Assembly (NCBI RefSeq): GCF_025602895.1 | Contig: NW_026516443.1 | Location: forward strand, 1 to 40,564 | Source: Polychytrium aggregatum | Taxonomy: Eukaryota > Chytridiomycota > Chytridiomycetes > Polychytriales | DNA: 40,564 bases | Reading direction: 5' to 3' | Shown here: one piece after another, positions 17,281 to 29,313 of the stretch | Position numbering within the stretch: position 1 is the stretch's first letter | Layout: every line of letters begins with the position of its first letter | Position numbers and translations under genes: made by a program | The notes under the pieces: model-generated | Databases searched by the model: none | Told to the model about the DNA's origin: nothing | The model's input: only the letters and a program-made list of their open reading frames with translations

Positions 17281-20200
17281 TCACCGAGTCACTTGGGCAG
17301 TGGTCATCGGAGAGGCCGTGGACATACCACGCAATGGAGCTGCAAAGGCACCAAAATCGTCCACTTCAGCCTGATGCAGTCGACCCTGGAACTGGTAGAT
17401 GACACGCAGTTTCTTGGGAGTACCTAGACAGGGGTCATAGAAGCCAAGAATACTTGACTGGTGCGATCAAAAAAAAAAAAAACCAGTCACGGTCAATGGT
17501 GGCTCAGTTACACTTTCCCCTAGCCATCTAGTCTCCGAACCGGAACAAATTAAATACGCATCGTTTTTGTTGCGGTACGCGAAAGCGAAAGGTAGAAAGC
17601 CAAGGTAAAGTGTGCTTGATACCTTGGCGTGACCACCGCTTATATGAAGCTGGCTGTTGTTGACCATCGACTGTAACACGATCGTAACGTCACAATATGG
17701 CTTCGGAGATCTGTCTGCGTCCTGATCCAGTGGCGGGTGAGCATCGTCCCTGGAAGGTATGCTCATGAACTCGACAGATGATGATTTGGAGAATAGACTC
17801 CGAATGCCTTGCACTGAGAATCCACGACCCGAATCAATCGACTCCTTCGCAGCCAGGTCACCATAGAGAGCGTGCACTATGATCAAGCCGTCACGGGCCT
17901 GCTCCTGTTCGAGCTTGCGCTGGGCCAGATCTTTCATCAGCCGGGTGGCTTCGAGGGCCTCCTTTTGTCTATCGGCGAGAATCTCTGCATTTTCCTTCCG
18001 AATCTCATCCAATTTCCTATTGGTTTGACAAAGGCAGGGACACATTGACCAAATGAAAAGTTCATCAGTTAGTCGGTTAACGAGACCCCTCTCTGTAGCG
18101 ATATATGTGCTTTTGCGTTGTAAGGACAGAACCACATGGCTCAAGCATGCGCGACAAGCCCAATTCCTGATGTCGAAGGGTCGAAGTTGCTCCTCAAGCT
18201 CGGTTCGACAGCCAACTTACTCGGCAAGTAGCTGCTTCTTGCGCGGTGCCAAGATGAACTGGTCGATGGCGATGGCTGCAACCACAGGGGCAACCGTCGC
18301 CCACAAAACTGCTTCAATGCTCAATTGATGTGAGAGCAGCACCGGAATGATGAACTTTTGGCCTAGTCGAGTATACCTAGGTTATAGAGTTTGTGGGCAA
18401 TCGAGTTACACCGCAACAAGTTAGCGGACGCTACGTCGTGTGGGTTGCGCGGCGATCATGACTGACGCGAAACTCAAGAGATCGGCAGCCTGTTGCTTTC
18501 AGCGATCGGGGAAGTATCGATATCGGAATGTGTGATGTGGTGACAAGGGCAGCACTCACTTGAGCTTGAAAGAAACCCCACTTGAAGCTCCGCATGTGAC
18601 TCCCAGGCCGACTCTGCTATGCTTCGATACTTTCTTTTCGCCACTCAGGGAGGCTGTGACACCACCGACGTTCGAGAGTTGCAGCGACCCCCGCAGACGA
18701 ATTTGCTTGGGCAATATCTTGGCGTACGCAAGGCTTATATGGGAGCCACTCAGGCCCGCTTGCACATCCACATTGAGCTGCGCATCATTGAATCGTCGAA
18801 CGATGCCCACGGAACAGGAGCTTCGTTGGCGCAGCCGCTCCGAGGCACCCCAGGAGCCAAGGCGAAACTGGCCAGTCTGGAAGGTCAAGAACATGGTAGT
18901 ACTCTGGCTGATTCGACGTCCGAGTACGAAGGCCAAGGTCGGTGGAAGAGCGGTGGTCGCTATGTGGGCATTGGCAGTGCAGAAGCTGCCCGGAAGAGAG
19001 GAGATTGCTTGTTAAAAAGTAATAATAATAACTGTTCGAGGACCTGGGGAATTTCCTGGATGGCAGGTGTGCATACGCACGAAATATGGGTGCAGGGTCC
19101 TGGCAGGACTACGCAACTTTGGTGCACCCACCTGTCGTTTGCAAAAGTTTTGGTCAACTTGAACGATGATGATGGCTGCTGACCAACGACCACTGAGCCC
19201 TATTTTTGGGGCGCCGACGACAAAAAGGGAGGATCTGTGAATCGGGAGACAATGGCGTGTTTTGCTATTTACCAAAACGCAGCGCCAAGGCTGGCGTGGC
19301 ATTACCTCTGCCCAGAGGCTGGGCGTTATGACATGTTGCAGAGTCGCCTGGGCACTACCAACACCAATACCATTGTTGGCGAGGGCAGTTCCCTCGAGGG
19401 TCAGGTTTGTTTGGGAGGCCAGCTTGGTCTATGTTCAGATTCGGTGATGAATTACTACGTAAGATGGCCGTACTAGCCCTTGATGGGCTACGATAGTGTG
19501 CACACAGCCGCTGGTAGCGCGCAGAGCCTCCATGAGGGCTACAGCTACGTGTGGTGGACGCAGGCAAGCCGTACACTACCTCCCACGAATGTTTGACGAA
19601 CGCCTGGGTTAGTTCGGGAAACACCAGCAGCTCATGAGCCTCACGCTTGTGGCCGCCATAGGGTTCGAATATGCTTGTAGCATCGAGCATAAGGGAAATC
19701 TCGCCCTGTTGACAAAGGATTTTGGGACTATATCACTAACGATAAATCGGGAAGGCGCATACTCGGGGGATGCACCATACTGCAACAGAGGGCAACTGTC
19801 GGTGCCGCCCAACCTTGGACTTGACGAGGTTTTCAGCCTCCTCCTGAAGCCTAAGTCGCTTCTGTCTCTCAAATTCCTCACGGATCTGATAGCAGATCAA
19901 ATGTAGATGCGTATATGTTTAGATACGCATATGTTTGGATGCACAACGAAGCGAAAGCCTGATTTGAGGATCCAAGCTTGATCCGGAGGCGGGCTGTACC
20001 TCTTCTGGCGTCGAAAATCGCTGTCCGATCTCCCATGTTGACTGGAGTCCCTCGGCACCATACAGATCGTAGATATGCCGCTTTGCTGGGTCGCTGAGGA
20101 CTAGAGGGGCCAGACACAAACAGATCTTGGGTCAACCCGAGGGCGGCGGCCAACTCAAGCCATCGCTCGTGTCTTCTACACTTGCAAGCCACGGGAAGCG

Positions 20201-20800
20201 CTCTACCATCATAGGCTTTCTGGATGACTTGGAACTTGCGCTGAGCGGCTTCCTGGTGAAAGGTATGAATCGGATCGGTGAGTCAACTCAATCGTGGATG
20301 ACGACAAGTCAAAGATACTCTCAATCTCATCACCTTGTGATCCCACAAGCCAGACCGCGACAGCACTACCTTACCTTATCATCCGGCGAAAGATGCTTGT
20401 CTGGATGAAATGTCACACAGAGCCGACGATATGTGTTTCGAATCTCATCGTCAGAGGCCTGCATGGGGGGGGGATGCGGCAGGATACATCCGGGAGAACA
20501 GGCCATAGCTTGTCAGCCCAAAGCGATCGTGGTGGTTCCCCGAGCAACGGAACCGCAGGAAATCTGCAGTGACCTCCAGAGGCCCCCCCTCCCACCAAGT
20601 TATGGCGGATCGCGTACGTCTTTTGAGAGATTCATGACGCCGTAGTAGTTGACCTCGCCAAGGGCATTGTCCTTCTCGATGCGCTCCAGCAACTCGTCAT
20701 AGGTGTCGTTGGCATTGTCGGTGTCGTCGATATCGACGTGCAGATGGATCGGGTTGCCGCCATCGGGTCCCGAATAAGGGTCGTACGAATGTGCACTCAT
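17281..20800 (-). CDS. DNAJC11: DNAJC11 homologue (mitochondrial J-domain protein)
   Basis: In animals DNAJC11 associates with the MICOS/SAM complexes that shape mitochondrial cristae. Exons: 20800-20618 (VNYYGVMNLSKD), 20458-20375 (HPD in VTFHPDKHL), 20252-20207 (KFQVIQKAYD), 20100-20000 (VLSDPAKRHIYDLYGAEGL), 19885-19814, 19705-19580 (LDATSIFEPYGG), 19428-19306, about 18990-18560, 18376-18221 (LGQKFIIPVLLS, hydrophobic segment), 18016-17623 (coiled coil, then CDVTIVLQSMVNNSQL) and 17457-17281 (LGFYDPCLGTPKKLRVIYQF). About 620 residues; the human protein has about 560. J domain first, beta-rich middle, C-terminal DUF3395: the family's order. The HPD tripeptide needed to stimulate Hsp70 is intact. 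The junction between the seventh and eighth exons did not resolve in phase and needs a transcript. The gene diverges from leuA. Confidence 0.85.
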
Positions 20801-21230
20801 GGCCTGATCGATTGTGCCTGATCGATTATGCCCTCGGTGAGCTGTCGATGCGGGGAGGGGCCCTGCGATCTTGGATGAACGAGGCTGCCCACCCTGACCA
20901 GACCGCCAAAACACACCGCAAAAAGCCAACGCTGTTCCTGCGCAGAAAAGACGCAAGAGCCCCGGCGCAAGGAGGAAGGAGGAGGGAGAAGGGGAACGGT
21001 GCCAGGCGCAAGGCGCAAGGCACAAGCGGTGCCAAGCCACCTCGTGCGGTGGCTCACCGCAGTCGTCATGTGACCAAGATATGGATTAGATACCTCGGGC
21101 TGGTTTCCCTCGCCTCGCTCTCGTTCGTTGATCTGCTGCTGTTCCCAGTGTCCGGCTCCCGCAGTCCAGACTCCTCGCTACCCAGCCAACCCGCCACTGC
21201 CCGCTGCAGCACCAACTCTTCAAGCTCAGT
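20801..21230. promoter_or_regulatory. Divergent intergenic region DNAJC11/leuA
   Basis: 430 bp between the two start codons, GC-rich and without a gene, serving as upstream region for both. TGATCGATT occurs near 20804 and again near 20819. No TATA box or named operator was recognised. Confidence 0.4.
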
Positions 21231-23898
21231 ATGACTCACGAAAAGGACAGCCTCATTGTCTTTGACACAACCCTCAGAGACGGTGAACAGGTGGGGGTGG
21301 TGGCCGAGCCAGTCGCTTGACCGGACGTCCCAACCAGGCGTCCAAGCATCATCCGCTCCGCAACTGCCGTGGAGGCTGTTGGGTGTGCTGCCCATTCACT
21401 CGAATCTGTCTCGTATCTAGTCTCCGGGTGTCACCCTCAATGAAAACGAAAAGGTCGAGATCGCCCTCCAGCTCTCCCGTCTAGGAGTTGATATCTGTGA
21501 AGCCGGGTTCCCGATCGCCTCGCCCGGCGATTTTGCCGCCGTCAAGCGTATCGCTCAGGAAGTTGGTCCCTTGATCGAGGGCCGTAAGACTGGAAAGCCA
21601 ATGGTGAGATAGCCCATGTCAACAACATCATTGCGCTCCCACTGGCAAAGAGGCTCTGCCCTCTGTGGGGAAGGGGCGAGCTGCAAGACTGGCAAAGTCT
21701 TTACTGGAGGGCGCATGCACCGGTGTGTCTTGCCTACTGAAAACCAAAGCAAACTGCCATTTGCTTGGCCTATTCGGGCGGATGGCGACTCATCGTCTTC
21801 TCTCCTCTCCTCTCCTCTCCTCTCCTCTCCTCTCCGTATCCAGCGCATTTGTGCCCTTGCGCGCGCTGTCCCTGCCGACATTGAGCGTGCCTATGAGGCC
21901 ATCAAGTATGCGCCCTCCAACCGGATCCACACTTTCCTCGCCACCTCCGATATCCATCTGCAGTACAAGCTCAAGATCACGCGAGAGGAGTGCATCGCGC
22001 GAGCCACAGCAGCAGTGAAGTATGCAAAGTCGCTGGGCTGCGAAGATGTCGAATTTTCTCCAGAGGATGCCGGCCGATCTGATCGCGACTTTCTCTGCAC
22101 GATCCTTGGAGCCGTCATCGAAGCTGGCGCAACCACCCTCAACATCCCCGATACCGTGGGATACAACACCCCAGAAGAGTTTGGTTCTCTGATGCGACAT
22201 CTGATCGCCAACACTCCGGGCTCGGATAAGGTATGCAGGAGACAAAGCTGTCCAGAGAGCACATCCGTTTGAGCGTCCCTTGTTGGCTGAGAACGGAGAG
22301 AAATTGTCGACTTTGGTCAGAGTGCGTTACTCTGAGCCCCGTGGCTGAGATAAAGCACCACGATACCTGGATTCCCGAGACCCATGGCTGCTGAGTTGCA
22401 GCAAGGTCATGGCTTTGACTGTGATTAGGCTTTTGGTGATGAAAGACAGACTCTCTCTGAACCGGAATGCGGGCAATTGAGCAATTGAGTTGATATCGGA
22501 CCCAACCAGCCGACTTACGAATATTTGTCGCTCGATAGGCTATTTGGTCAACCCATTGCCACAACGATCTCGGCCTTGCCACAGCCAACACTCTGTCGGG
22601 TGTCTTGAATGGCGCTCGCCAGGTTGAGGTTGCCGTCAATGGCATCGGCGAGCGAGCCGGTACGTATGGACTACAACATGTGTCATCCGATCGCCTATCC
22701 CAAGGAGCAGAGGCTACCCATACAAGTGGAGTGAGCACCGTTGCCGAGAGGGACGTTTATAAGGATGTCTGTTGTCAGCTTGGAACGGTTGCGGCGGTAC
22801 ACCCTCTAAATCCCCCCCCCACCTTTTACAGGAAACACATCCTTGGAAGAGGTTGTCATGGCCATCCATACTCATCCCGACTATTTCCCTGTCCGCCACA
22901 ACGTGGACACCTACCAAATCTACCCGACCTCCCAGCTGGTCACCAAGCGTACCGGCATGGTCATCCAGCCCAACAAGGCCATCGTTGGCTCCAATGCCTT
23001 TGCCCACGAAAGCGGCATTCACCAAGACGGTGTCCTCAAGAACAAGCTCACGTACGAGATCATCCAACCCGAAGTTATTGGACTCCCTCCCCCCGCCCTG
23101 TTTTTGGGAAAGCATTCGGGTCGAAATGCCTTCAAGACACGCATTGAGGAGCTTCTTGGAAGCGTTGTCTATGCCCACCATTTCCACGAGAAGCCGGCAC
23201 TGCTCAACAGCCTGTTTGGCAAATTCAAGTCCCTCGCGGACACCAAGAAGAATGGCGTCAGCGACGACGATATTTTGGCTCTCCTGGATGACGAGCTCCA
23301 CATCCGGGCGTCCGGGGAGCAGGTGTATCAGCTCAAGTCTCTCCACGTCATGTCTGGCAGCGGTGTAAGCGCCACGGCCACAGTGACGATCATCGACACC
23401 ACCCGAGAGCCCGCAGTGACTTCGCCTATCATCGGTAGCCCCAGAAGCGAGCAAGCAGGCCAAGAGAACCAAGTCGCCGGGCTTGAGCTTAGCGATGCAG
23501 CCGTTGGCCACGGCCCAGTCCACGCGGTGTTCAGTGCAATTAACCGTGTCATTGGTTGTCACAATGTACTGGCGGCCTATGAAGTCAAGGCCGTGACTGA
23601 GGGATCCGACTCCCTGGGCAAAGTCGTTGTGAGAATCCACGAGGGACCCGATTCATCTCAGGGCCAGATTCCGAAGCTGATTCCTCGATTCGAAGAGATC
23701 GACTCGGCCACGTATCAGGGCCAAGGCATTGACGAGGACATCTTGGTTGCCAGCGCCAAGGCCTACATCAACGCCATCAACCGCATGAAGTCGGCCAAGG
23801 AGCGCCAATCAAAGCTGGAACCTGTCCAGAGAGGCGAAATCGAGGTGATTGGAGGAGTGGTTCCCTCCGTTCCGGAGAGCCGCAATGTCGATGTTTGA
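21231..23898 (+). CDS. leuA: 2-isopropylmalate synthase, bacterial/plant LeuA class
   Basis: Condenses 2-oxoisovalerate with acetyl-CoA, the first committed step of leucine synthesis. Exons 21231-21290, 21421-21603, 21844-22230, 22539-22659 and 22832-23898, all in phase, give 605 residues. The TIM barrel opens with [12 protein letters not shown] / [15 protein letters not shown]; the second exon completes the TLRDGEQSPG signature. Metal ligands are in [15 protein letters not shown] and the linker has [16 protein letters not shown]. The C-terminus, after about residue 400, is the LeuA regulatory domain that mediates leucine feedback. The MTHEKD start allows no mitochondrial presequence, unlike many fungal Leu4 proteins. 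The sequence is of the single-barrel LeuA type shared by many bacteria and plants, whereas ascomycete LEU4 belongs to a different, longer class. Origin by transfer or by retention cannot be decided here. Confidence 0.9.
21799..21836 (+). repeat. (TCTCC)n microsatellite in leuA intron 2
   Basis: About seven tandem TCTCC units directly before the intron 2 acceptor (CGTATCCAG, ending at 21843). It forms an unusually long polypyrimidine tract for that splice site. Confidence 0.85.
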
Positions 23899-24414
23899 TT
23901 CAGGAACCTCTGCAAAGGCGAGCGCGTGTGGGTAACCCTCAGGGGGCAGCCGTCTCAAATGCACGATTCGATTTCTGTTGGAATGGCGATTGCCTTGGAC
24001 AATACGACCACGTTCCTGTTGAATAAAACAATGGGACACATCGTCACGTTCGGAGAAAAACATGCCGTTGTTGCACCATATCACCCACTCGGCCAACAAC
24101 GACCAAGTGGGCCAAATTTTATTCCATGTGATGTCGAGATGGCAGCTGGCTCAGACAAATCCTTCGCTGCTGTGGATCCGAGGTGGGGCCCTGGCCATTC
24201 ATCCGTCGAGCAGTACAGATGTATTCAGGTCAGAAGCATGTGGCAATTGGTCTCAACTTCCTGTGGCAATGGCGATCCAATCAGCATTTTCCCATCCAGG
24301 CAAGAACCAAAAGTAACCAAGCAATCTAGCGCGACGTCCCCCGCCCCTCGCCCACCTGGGCGATGCGCCCCAGAGTACAACGTCGTCTTCTTGGAAAGAG
24401 CAGTGGCGGCAGTA
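23899..24414. other. Convergent intergenic region leuA/MFS gene
   Basis: 516 bp between two stop codons on opposite strands. AATAAA at 24022 could polyadenylate leuA transcripts. Nothing else was recognised. Confidence 0.45.
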
Positions 24415-26493
24415 TCAGGTTGCAGCAACAGTGTCATATAGGATATGTGAGGCCAGGAGCAGACCGTAAGTGGTCACCCAAAACGCCATGGCCTGCGAGA
24501 AAGCGCATACTCGAGTTAGCTGCCGGCAGTGTCATGTGTCAGGCGCAAGTGTGTTGATGAATGCAGGGCATGCTCACCGCAAACTTGATTCGAGTCAAGC
24601 GACTGCCTTGGCTCTTCCAGTACAAGTACAATGTCAGGGCAATCCCGAGGGCGGAGGCGAACGAGCTGACGGCGAAGGATGCTATGTAGCATCCACGAGA
24701 CACACAAATGCCGTCCCGCTGATGGGCATCGTACACCTGGAGGAGGAGGTAGAAAGAGACAATCAGACCCGTGGAGGCGATGGAGACATAGAAAGGGGTA
24801 TGCCGACGCGATGATAAAGTCCGAACGGTGGCCGATCGACAGGTAGAACGGAAGGGTGCATCGTAATTGTAGCACAGGTAATCGATGGCCGTGAGCACGG
24901 CTGGGCACGGCTGGGCACGATGCCTCAGCTGCATTGGATTTGGCCTCTCGACTTGACGGACACTTACTATTCCAAAAATGATGCCAAATATTTGGGCACC
25001 GACTGCGGTGCCTGTGCTGATCCATCCCCTGTGGTAGTCAGACAGCCAAAGGGTGAGCACGCCGCGGCTGAGAAGCAGAAAAGCATCCGCATCAGAGAGC
25101 GGCTGTAGTGGTACTCACCAGTTGGTGGCAAACTTGCGAGCGCCAAAAAAGTGGCTCACAACGACGGGCATGGCGGTGTTGATGCATCCATAGGCCAGAC
25201 CAATGACGATCGTGACGGCCCATAGGTCCACCAGCGACCGCACAAACAAGCCTCCGAAATGACCCAGAGCCATCAGGGCCGCGGACACACCCACCCAAGC
25301 CAGGCGGTCGACGCCGCGGGTGCGGATTAGCCAATCCGACCCGATGCCCGTGAGCAGGCGGCCAATGCAGCTGCAAACAGAGAGGATCTTGACATGATAG
25401 TTTTGGTACTTTTGAAACACAGGGGACGATGGGCCCTGTTGATCAGGAGTGAGAGACAGCACAATCGAGCCAACGGTGTTGACATAGAACAGTCCGGACC
25501 CGCCAATGGCGACCAGCGTCACAGTCAACAGGATCGCCTCGAATACAGAGAAAGGCCGAGGTTCGGTCGAGACAGACAAGGCCTCTTCGACTGCAGGGCC
25601 ATCTGCGAGCAAATCTTGGGTCTCGGGCGATGCTGCCGGCTGTGGTAGGAGACGTGGCAGCAGTCCGTGGGGAGCCAGGTGCCGGACGTCTTTCAGGAGG
25701 AACGCAGCGCATAGGGCAACGATACTGGTGGCAATGCCAAGGAAGGCGAGCAGCCCGGCGACATCCAGAGTTGATTTATCGGGTCCGTCGTGGCTGTAAA
25801 AGAATAGTGAGGCGAGCTGGGAGAAAATAAAGGCAGAGAGTCCCAGGAACGACACCGGAATGCCGACGGCAAAGCCGTGGTCGCTTGTTGGCCAGTTGCG
25901 GACATTGGTTCCCATCGATCCGTGGTACAGCGCGGCACTGCAGCAGAGGAGAATCGTTCGTCAAAGCGTCACCAACGGCCCGAATCCTGGTTGCGAGCGA
26001 CGCCCAGCCAAGGACCGGCATGAGAGGCCACAGATCCAACAACCGAGCTGGCACAGTGGATCCATGCACGATCGTCCGTGGTCAAAACGCAGAGAGCATA
26101 CCTTCCGAATCCAACCAGGAACGAGAAGAATGAGGACACGATGTAGTGTGTGCTTCGGATGGTGCCGGCGTAGGTGGCCGACAGCAAGCTGTAGCCCGAA
26201 AAAAGCAACGCAGCAGCGTAGAAAAAGACTCGCTTCGGGTCGTTTTGATGGCGGTCGGTGACCGAGCCCCAAAATGCCCCACCTAGATACTGGCCGTAGT
26301 TGCCCAAGGTCGCAATGATGGTTGTCTGGGTTTGGGTATAGTGGAGCTTGGCCGTGAGCTGAGGGCCATAGAGCGAAAACAGGTAGATGGTGCCGGCGCA
26401 GCTCATGGCGAGGATGCACATGGCGAAGGAGATTGTGCGGCGGAAGCGATACAGGCTTGCATCATTGTGCACAGAGCGATCCGGGGACGGCAT
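24415..26493 (-). CDS. MFS transporter, Mch1/nodulin-like family
   Basis: Five exons, 26493-26102, 25937-25119, 25028-24968, 24736-24578 and 24492-24415, all in phase, give 502 residues with about twelve predicted membrane helices. The first exon has ISFAMCILAMSCAGTIYLFSLYGPQL and TQTQTTIIATLGNYGQYLGG, followed by a D-R-x(n)-K loop (TDRHQNDPKR). The second has FAVGIPVSFLGLSAFIFSQLASLFF, a central acidic loop, and HVKILSVCSCIGRLLTGIGSDWLI. The family pattern FFGARKFATNW-GW is completed across the second intron. This fits the nodulin-like/Mch1 branch of the major facilitator superfamily, proteins related to monocarboxylate permeases whose substrate is mostly unknown, so no substrate is assigned. 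The start at 26493 was chosen because it precedes the charged N-terminus of the first helix; the frame is open upstream. Divergent from the helical-repeat gene. Confidence 0.85.
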
Positions 26494-26946
26494 ATTCAGC
26501 AGGCGCAGCGGGGAGGGGAGCTGCAGCTTGGCGGTCAGGGTCGATGTCGAAGTCGACGCTGTCGGAACTGATGGTGTCGAAGTGGAAATGTGTCGAAGTG
26601 GACGGTGTGTCTGTGGGCCGCTTTGAAGCATCGGTCCCCGTGACCGCAGCACCCGCCGCACGTGCGATGGCGTGAGGCTGCGCACCGGATCGATCCGGGG
26701 TGCGTGGCTGGATGCGCATCGCGGCGCCAGCGTCACGCATGTGTGACTCTGGCGCGTCTGTGTCGCCGCGGCGGAACTCCGCCCAGCGCCGCCGCTGCGC
26801 CGACAGGCACCGATTGGCCTCGTCGCCATCGCTGGTCGTCTTCCTCCCCATCGTCCTTCCGCCGCCAACCTCGTCCAGCTTTCCTTCGCATCAGCCCGCC
26901 AGCTCTCGCCGATCTCGTCCTCTCGCTCCTGTCCCCAGCGCCAGCC
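26494..26946. promoter_or_regulatory. Divergent intergenic region MFS gene/helical-repeat gene
   Basis: 453 bp between start codons. Both flanking reading frames stay open into it, so either protein could start further upstream. No core promoter motif was recognised. Confidence 0.4.
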
Positions 26947-29313
26947 ATGGTCCAGACAGTCCCCACCAAGCGCCAGCACCACCATGTCTACAACAGCTTC
27001 CAGGAGGCTCTCGACCAGCCCCGCAACGAGTACCGGACCCTCAAGACTATGCTCGCGGCCGACACGCAGTCCATAGACTGGCCTCCGCTGCTAGACGCCC
27101 TCGCTTCTTTTGTTGCGCAAATCAAGCCGCATGAGTATCCGGCCTTCAACCCGCTCTTCACGCAAATGGCCAAACACGTCGAGACCCGGCTTCTCCCCGA
27201 GCCGCTGGTTCGCCAGCACCACCCGCTGTTCCTGACCATGGCATCTGCCAAACATTCCCTGCAAATGCACACCGAGGCTCGGGACTTTGCTGCCAGCCTC
27301 ATCTCCATCCGGCTGATATCCCATCCAGCCTTTTGCGCCTTCTTGATGGAACGCACGGAGCCGTGCACGACGATTGCCGAGATCGAAGATCATGTCGAGC
27401 CGCTCTTTCCAGGAAAGGATTTGCTCGAGCCCGAGACGGACGTCAACCCGGACGATCGTCTTGCCGCGATCCGGACCCTGGCCCTCGATCTGGCCGAGTA
27501 TCTACAACTGTTGGCCAAGATCATGGACGACCATCAAGCGCCGCGGATCGCCTTGCATCTCTACTCCGTCGCCATTGTCCTGATCGAGCGTCTGACGGCC
27601 ACTGTTGTGGTCGACGGGCTCCCAAACACCGATCCGCTCTTTGCCAAGATCCGGTTGCTGCTGAAGCGGCTCTATTGGGAGGCCATGCAGCTTGCCTCCA
27701 ACGTCAACGAGGTCGGCATGGGAGTCGAGTACGGTCGGTGTCTCAATGAAATCTTTGACTATGAAGTCGGCATCGATACGGATCACCCACTCGAAACAGG
27801 CTCTGAAACTGCGGTTTGGGCAAGGACCAGCAGCGGGCCATCTTCGGCCATACCTGTTCGCCAGAGCAGCCTCGCTGCTCCCTTGTCCCTTGCCCCTGGC
27901 CCGTCCGTCGGCGATGCTGCTGCAAGGCCTTCGGCCCAGAGCCTCATCGACTCGACCCGGGCCAACGAACATGGCTCCCTGTCCAGCCCCAGTCGCTTCG
28001 GCAGTGGCCACACAGCCCCTCTAAACTCTTCAACAGGAATCGTCTCGACTGGGCCCATCGCCATCGCGGCCTCCCAACCGACAGACACCGCAGACCCTAC
28101 CGCCGCCGAAATCGCAGCCGAGTTCACCAATGACTTTTTACTCGAGTCCCCCAGCGAGAGGGCGGCGACACCGCAAGGAGCCGCCCTGGATTCGGGTCTC
28201 CCCATCGTCGCCACCAAGGTCGCCACCAAGGTCGCCAACGGAACTGGGCTGACCGTCCCCGCAAGCACAGCCAGCATCGGTGCCGCAGCGGCCACAGCCA
28301 ACGCCAGCGCGAAGACGCTGCCAGCCCAAGGCGAGCTCGGGACAGAGGCCGACCAGACCGACCCGAGCAAAGCGGAGTCAACGATCGCCATCTCCTTTGC
28401 GTCCATGACCGTCGCCGATAGTAAGAGCCTCGAGAATGAGGCCCGCATCGATGAGATCCTTGCTGGCGGAGCCACAGCAGCGAGGACGAGCACAGGGACC
28501 TCGGCCGAGGACAACCAAGCGCCATCGCCAACCGCCAAGGCCACGCTGCAGGAGCGTTCGATCGACGACATCGAGTGGCAAACCGAGGCGCTGCAGGTCT
28601 ATGGCCGATTCTTGTTCAAGGCCGACGAACCCATCGAGGCATTCAAGCAATACTACAAATCGTTGGTGATTCTGCGGACCGCGGCCACGAACCAGCGGCC
28701 GCCATCGAGCCGACTGCTCAAGACCTCACACTTTTACATTGCAGCGACTCTCGAGACCCTCGGGCGGTATCGAGAAGCCATGCACTTTACCCTCGGGGCA
28801 GTCGGGGCGATGAAGAGCATGCATTCCTTTGGCATCATCGAGAGCGAGACGGACACTCAGATCATGCTTCTGTCGGGCATGCTCTCGTACCGCTGTGCGC
28901 TCGAGATCTCGGCGGCGCCGGATCCACCACTTCAAGTGATCCAGGGATTCCTGGACGATTCAGTGGGCTCGCTGCAGCTGGCGCTGAAGCTGGCCCCGGC
29001 CGAAATGGCATATCCGTGCTCACGCAAGGTGATTGCCCTGCAGCTGGCGGTGGTTCTGGGCGACGGCGCCGATGCCTACAACGCCCGCAAGGTTCTACAC
29101 GAGCACGGACTGACGCGGACGCTGCTGGGCGAGATCATGGCGCTCCGAACCAACGCAAAGACGATTGCGGGAGGCTCCTATTCGCTGGAGGCCTATCGGA
29201 TCGTGATTTGCACGCTGGCGGCGCTGCAACATTTGCAGACGCTGGCGCCGACCCGAGAAACCCACCGCAAGTCCTCCATTGTGGGGTCGATCTTGACGGC
29301 TGTGGGACTGTAG
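26947..29313 (+). CDS. Unrecognised alpha-helical (TPR-like) protein
   Basis: A single open frame of 788 residues from ATG 26947 (MVQTVPTKRQHHH); the frame extends 95 codons further upstream without a convincing start. Residues 1 to about 270 and about 540-788 are helix-rich with regularly spaced Ala, Leu and Tyr in a helical-hairpin pattern, for example LQVYGRFLFKADEPIEAFKQYY and LLKTSHFYIAATLETLGRYREAM, the latter much like a TPR unit. They are joined by about 270 residues of low-complexity Ala/Ser/Thr-rich sequence. No signal peptide, membrane segment or catalytic motif is visible. I do not recognise the family; a scaffold or complex subunit is possible but unsupported. Intronless, unlike most neighbours, and convergent with the C2H2 gene. 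Confidence 0.8.
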   Translation: MVQTVPTKRQHHHVYNSFQEALDQPRNEYRTLKTMLAADTQSIDWPPLLDALASFVAQIKPHEYPAFNPLFTQMAKHVETRLLPEPLVRQHHPLFLTMASAKHSLQMHTEARDFAASLISIRLISHPAFCAFLMERTEPCTTIAEIEDHVEPLFPGKDLLEPETDVNPDDRLAAIRTLALDLAEYLQLLAKIMDDHQAPRIALHLYSVAIVLIERLTATVVVDGLPNTDPLFAKIRLLLKRLYWEAMQLASNVNEVGMGVEYGRCLNEIFDYEVGIDTDHPLETGSETAVWARTSSGPSSAIPVRQSSLAAPLSLAPGPSVGDAAARPSAQSLIDSTRANEHGSLSSPSRFGSGHTAPLNSSTGIVSTGPIAIAASQPTDTADPTAAEIAAEFTNDFLLESPSERAATPQGAALDSGLPIVATKVATKVANGTGLTVPASTASIGAAAATANASAKTLPAQGELGTEADQTDPSKAESTIAISFASMTVADSKSLENEARIDEILAGGATAARTSTGTSAEDNQAPSPTAKATLQERSIDDIEWQTEALQVYGRFLFKADEPIEAFKQYYKSLVILRTAATNQRPPSSRLLKTSHFYIAATLETLGRYREAMHFTLGAVGAMKSMHSFGIIESETDTQIMLLSGMLSYRCALEISAAPDPPLQVIQGFLDDSVGSLQLALKLAPAEMAYPCSRKVIALQLAVVLGDGADAYNARKVLHEHGLTRTLLGEIMALRTNAKTIAGGSYSLEAYRIVICTLAALQHLQTLAPTRETHRKSSIVGSILTAVGL

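Noticed and set aside
26662..26946. N-terminal extension of the helical-repeat protein
   Set aside because: Arg/Ser/Pro-rich sequence typical of GC-rich leader; helical character begins only after the Met at 26947.
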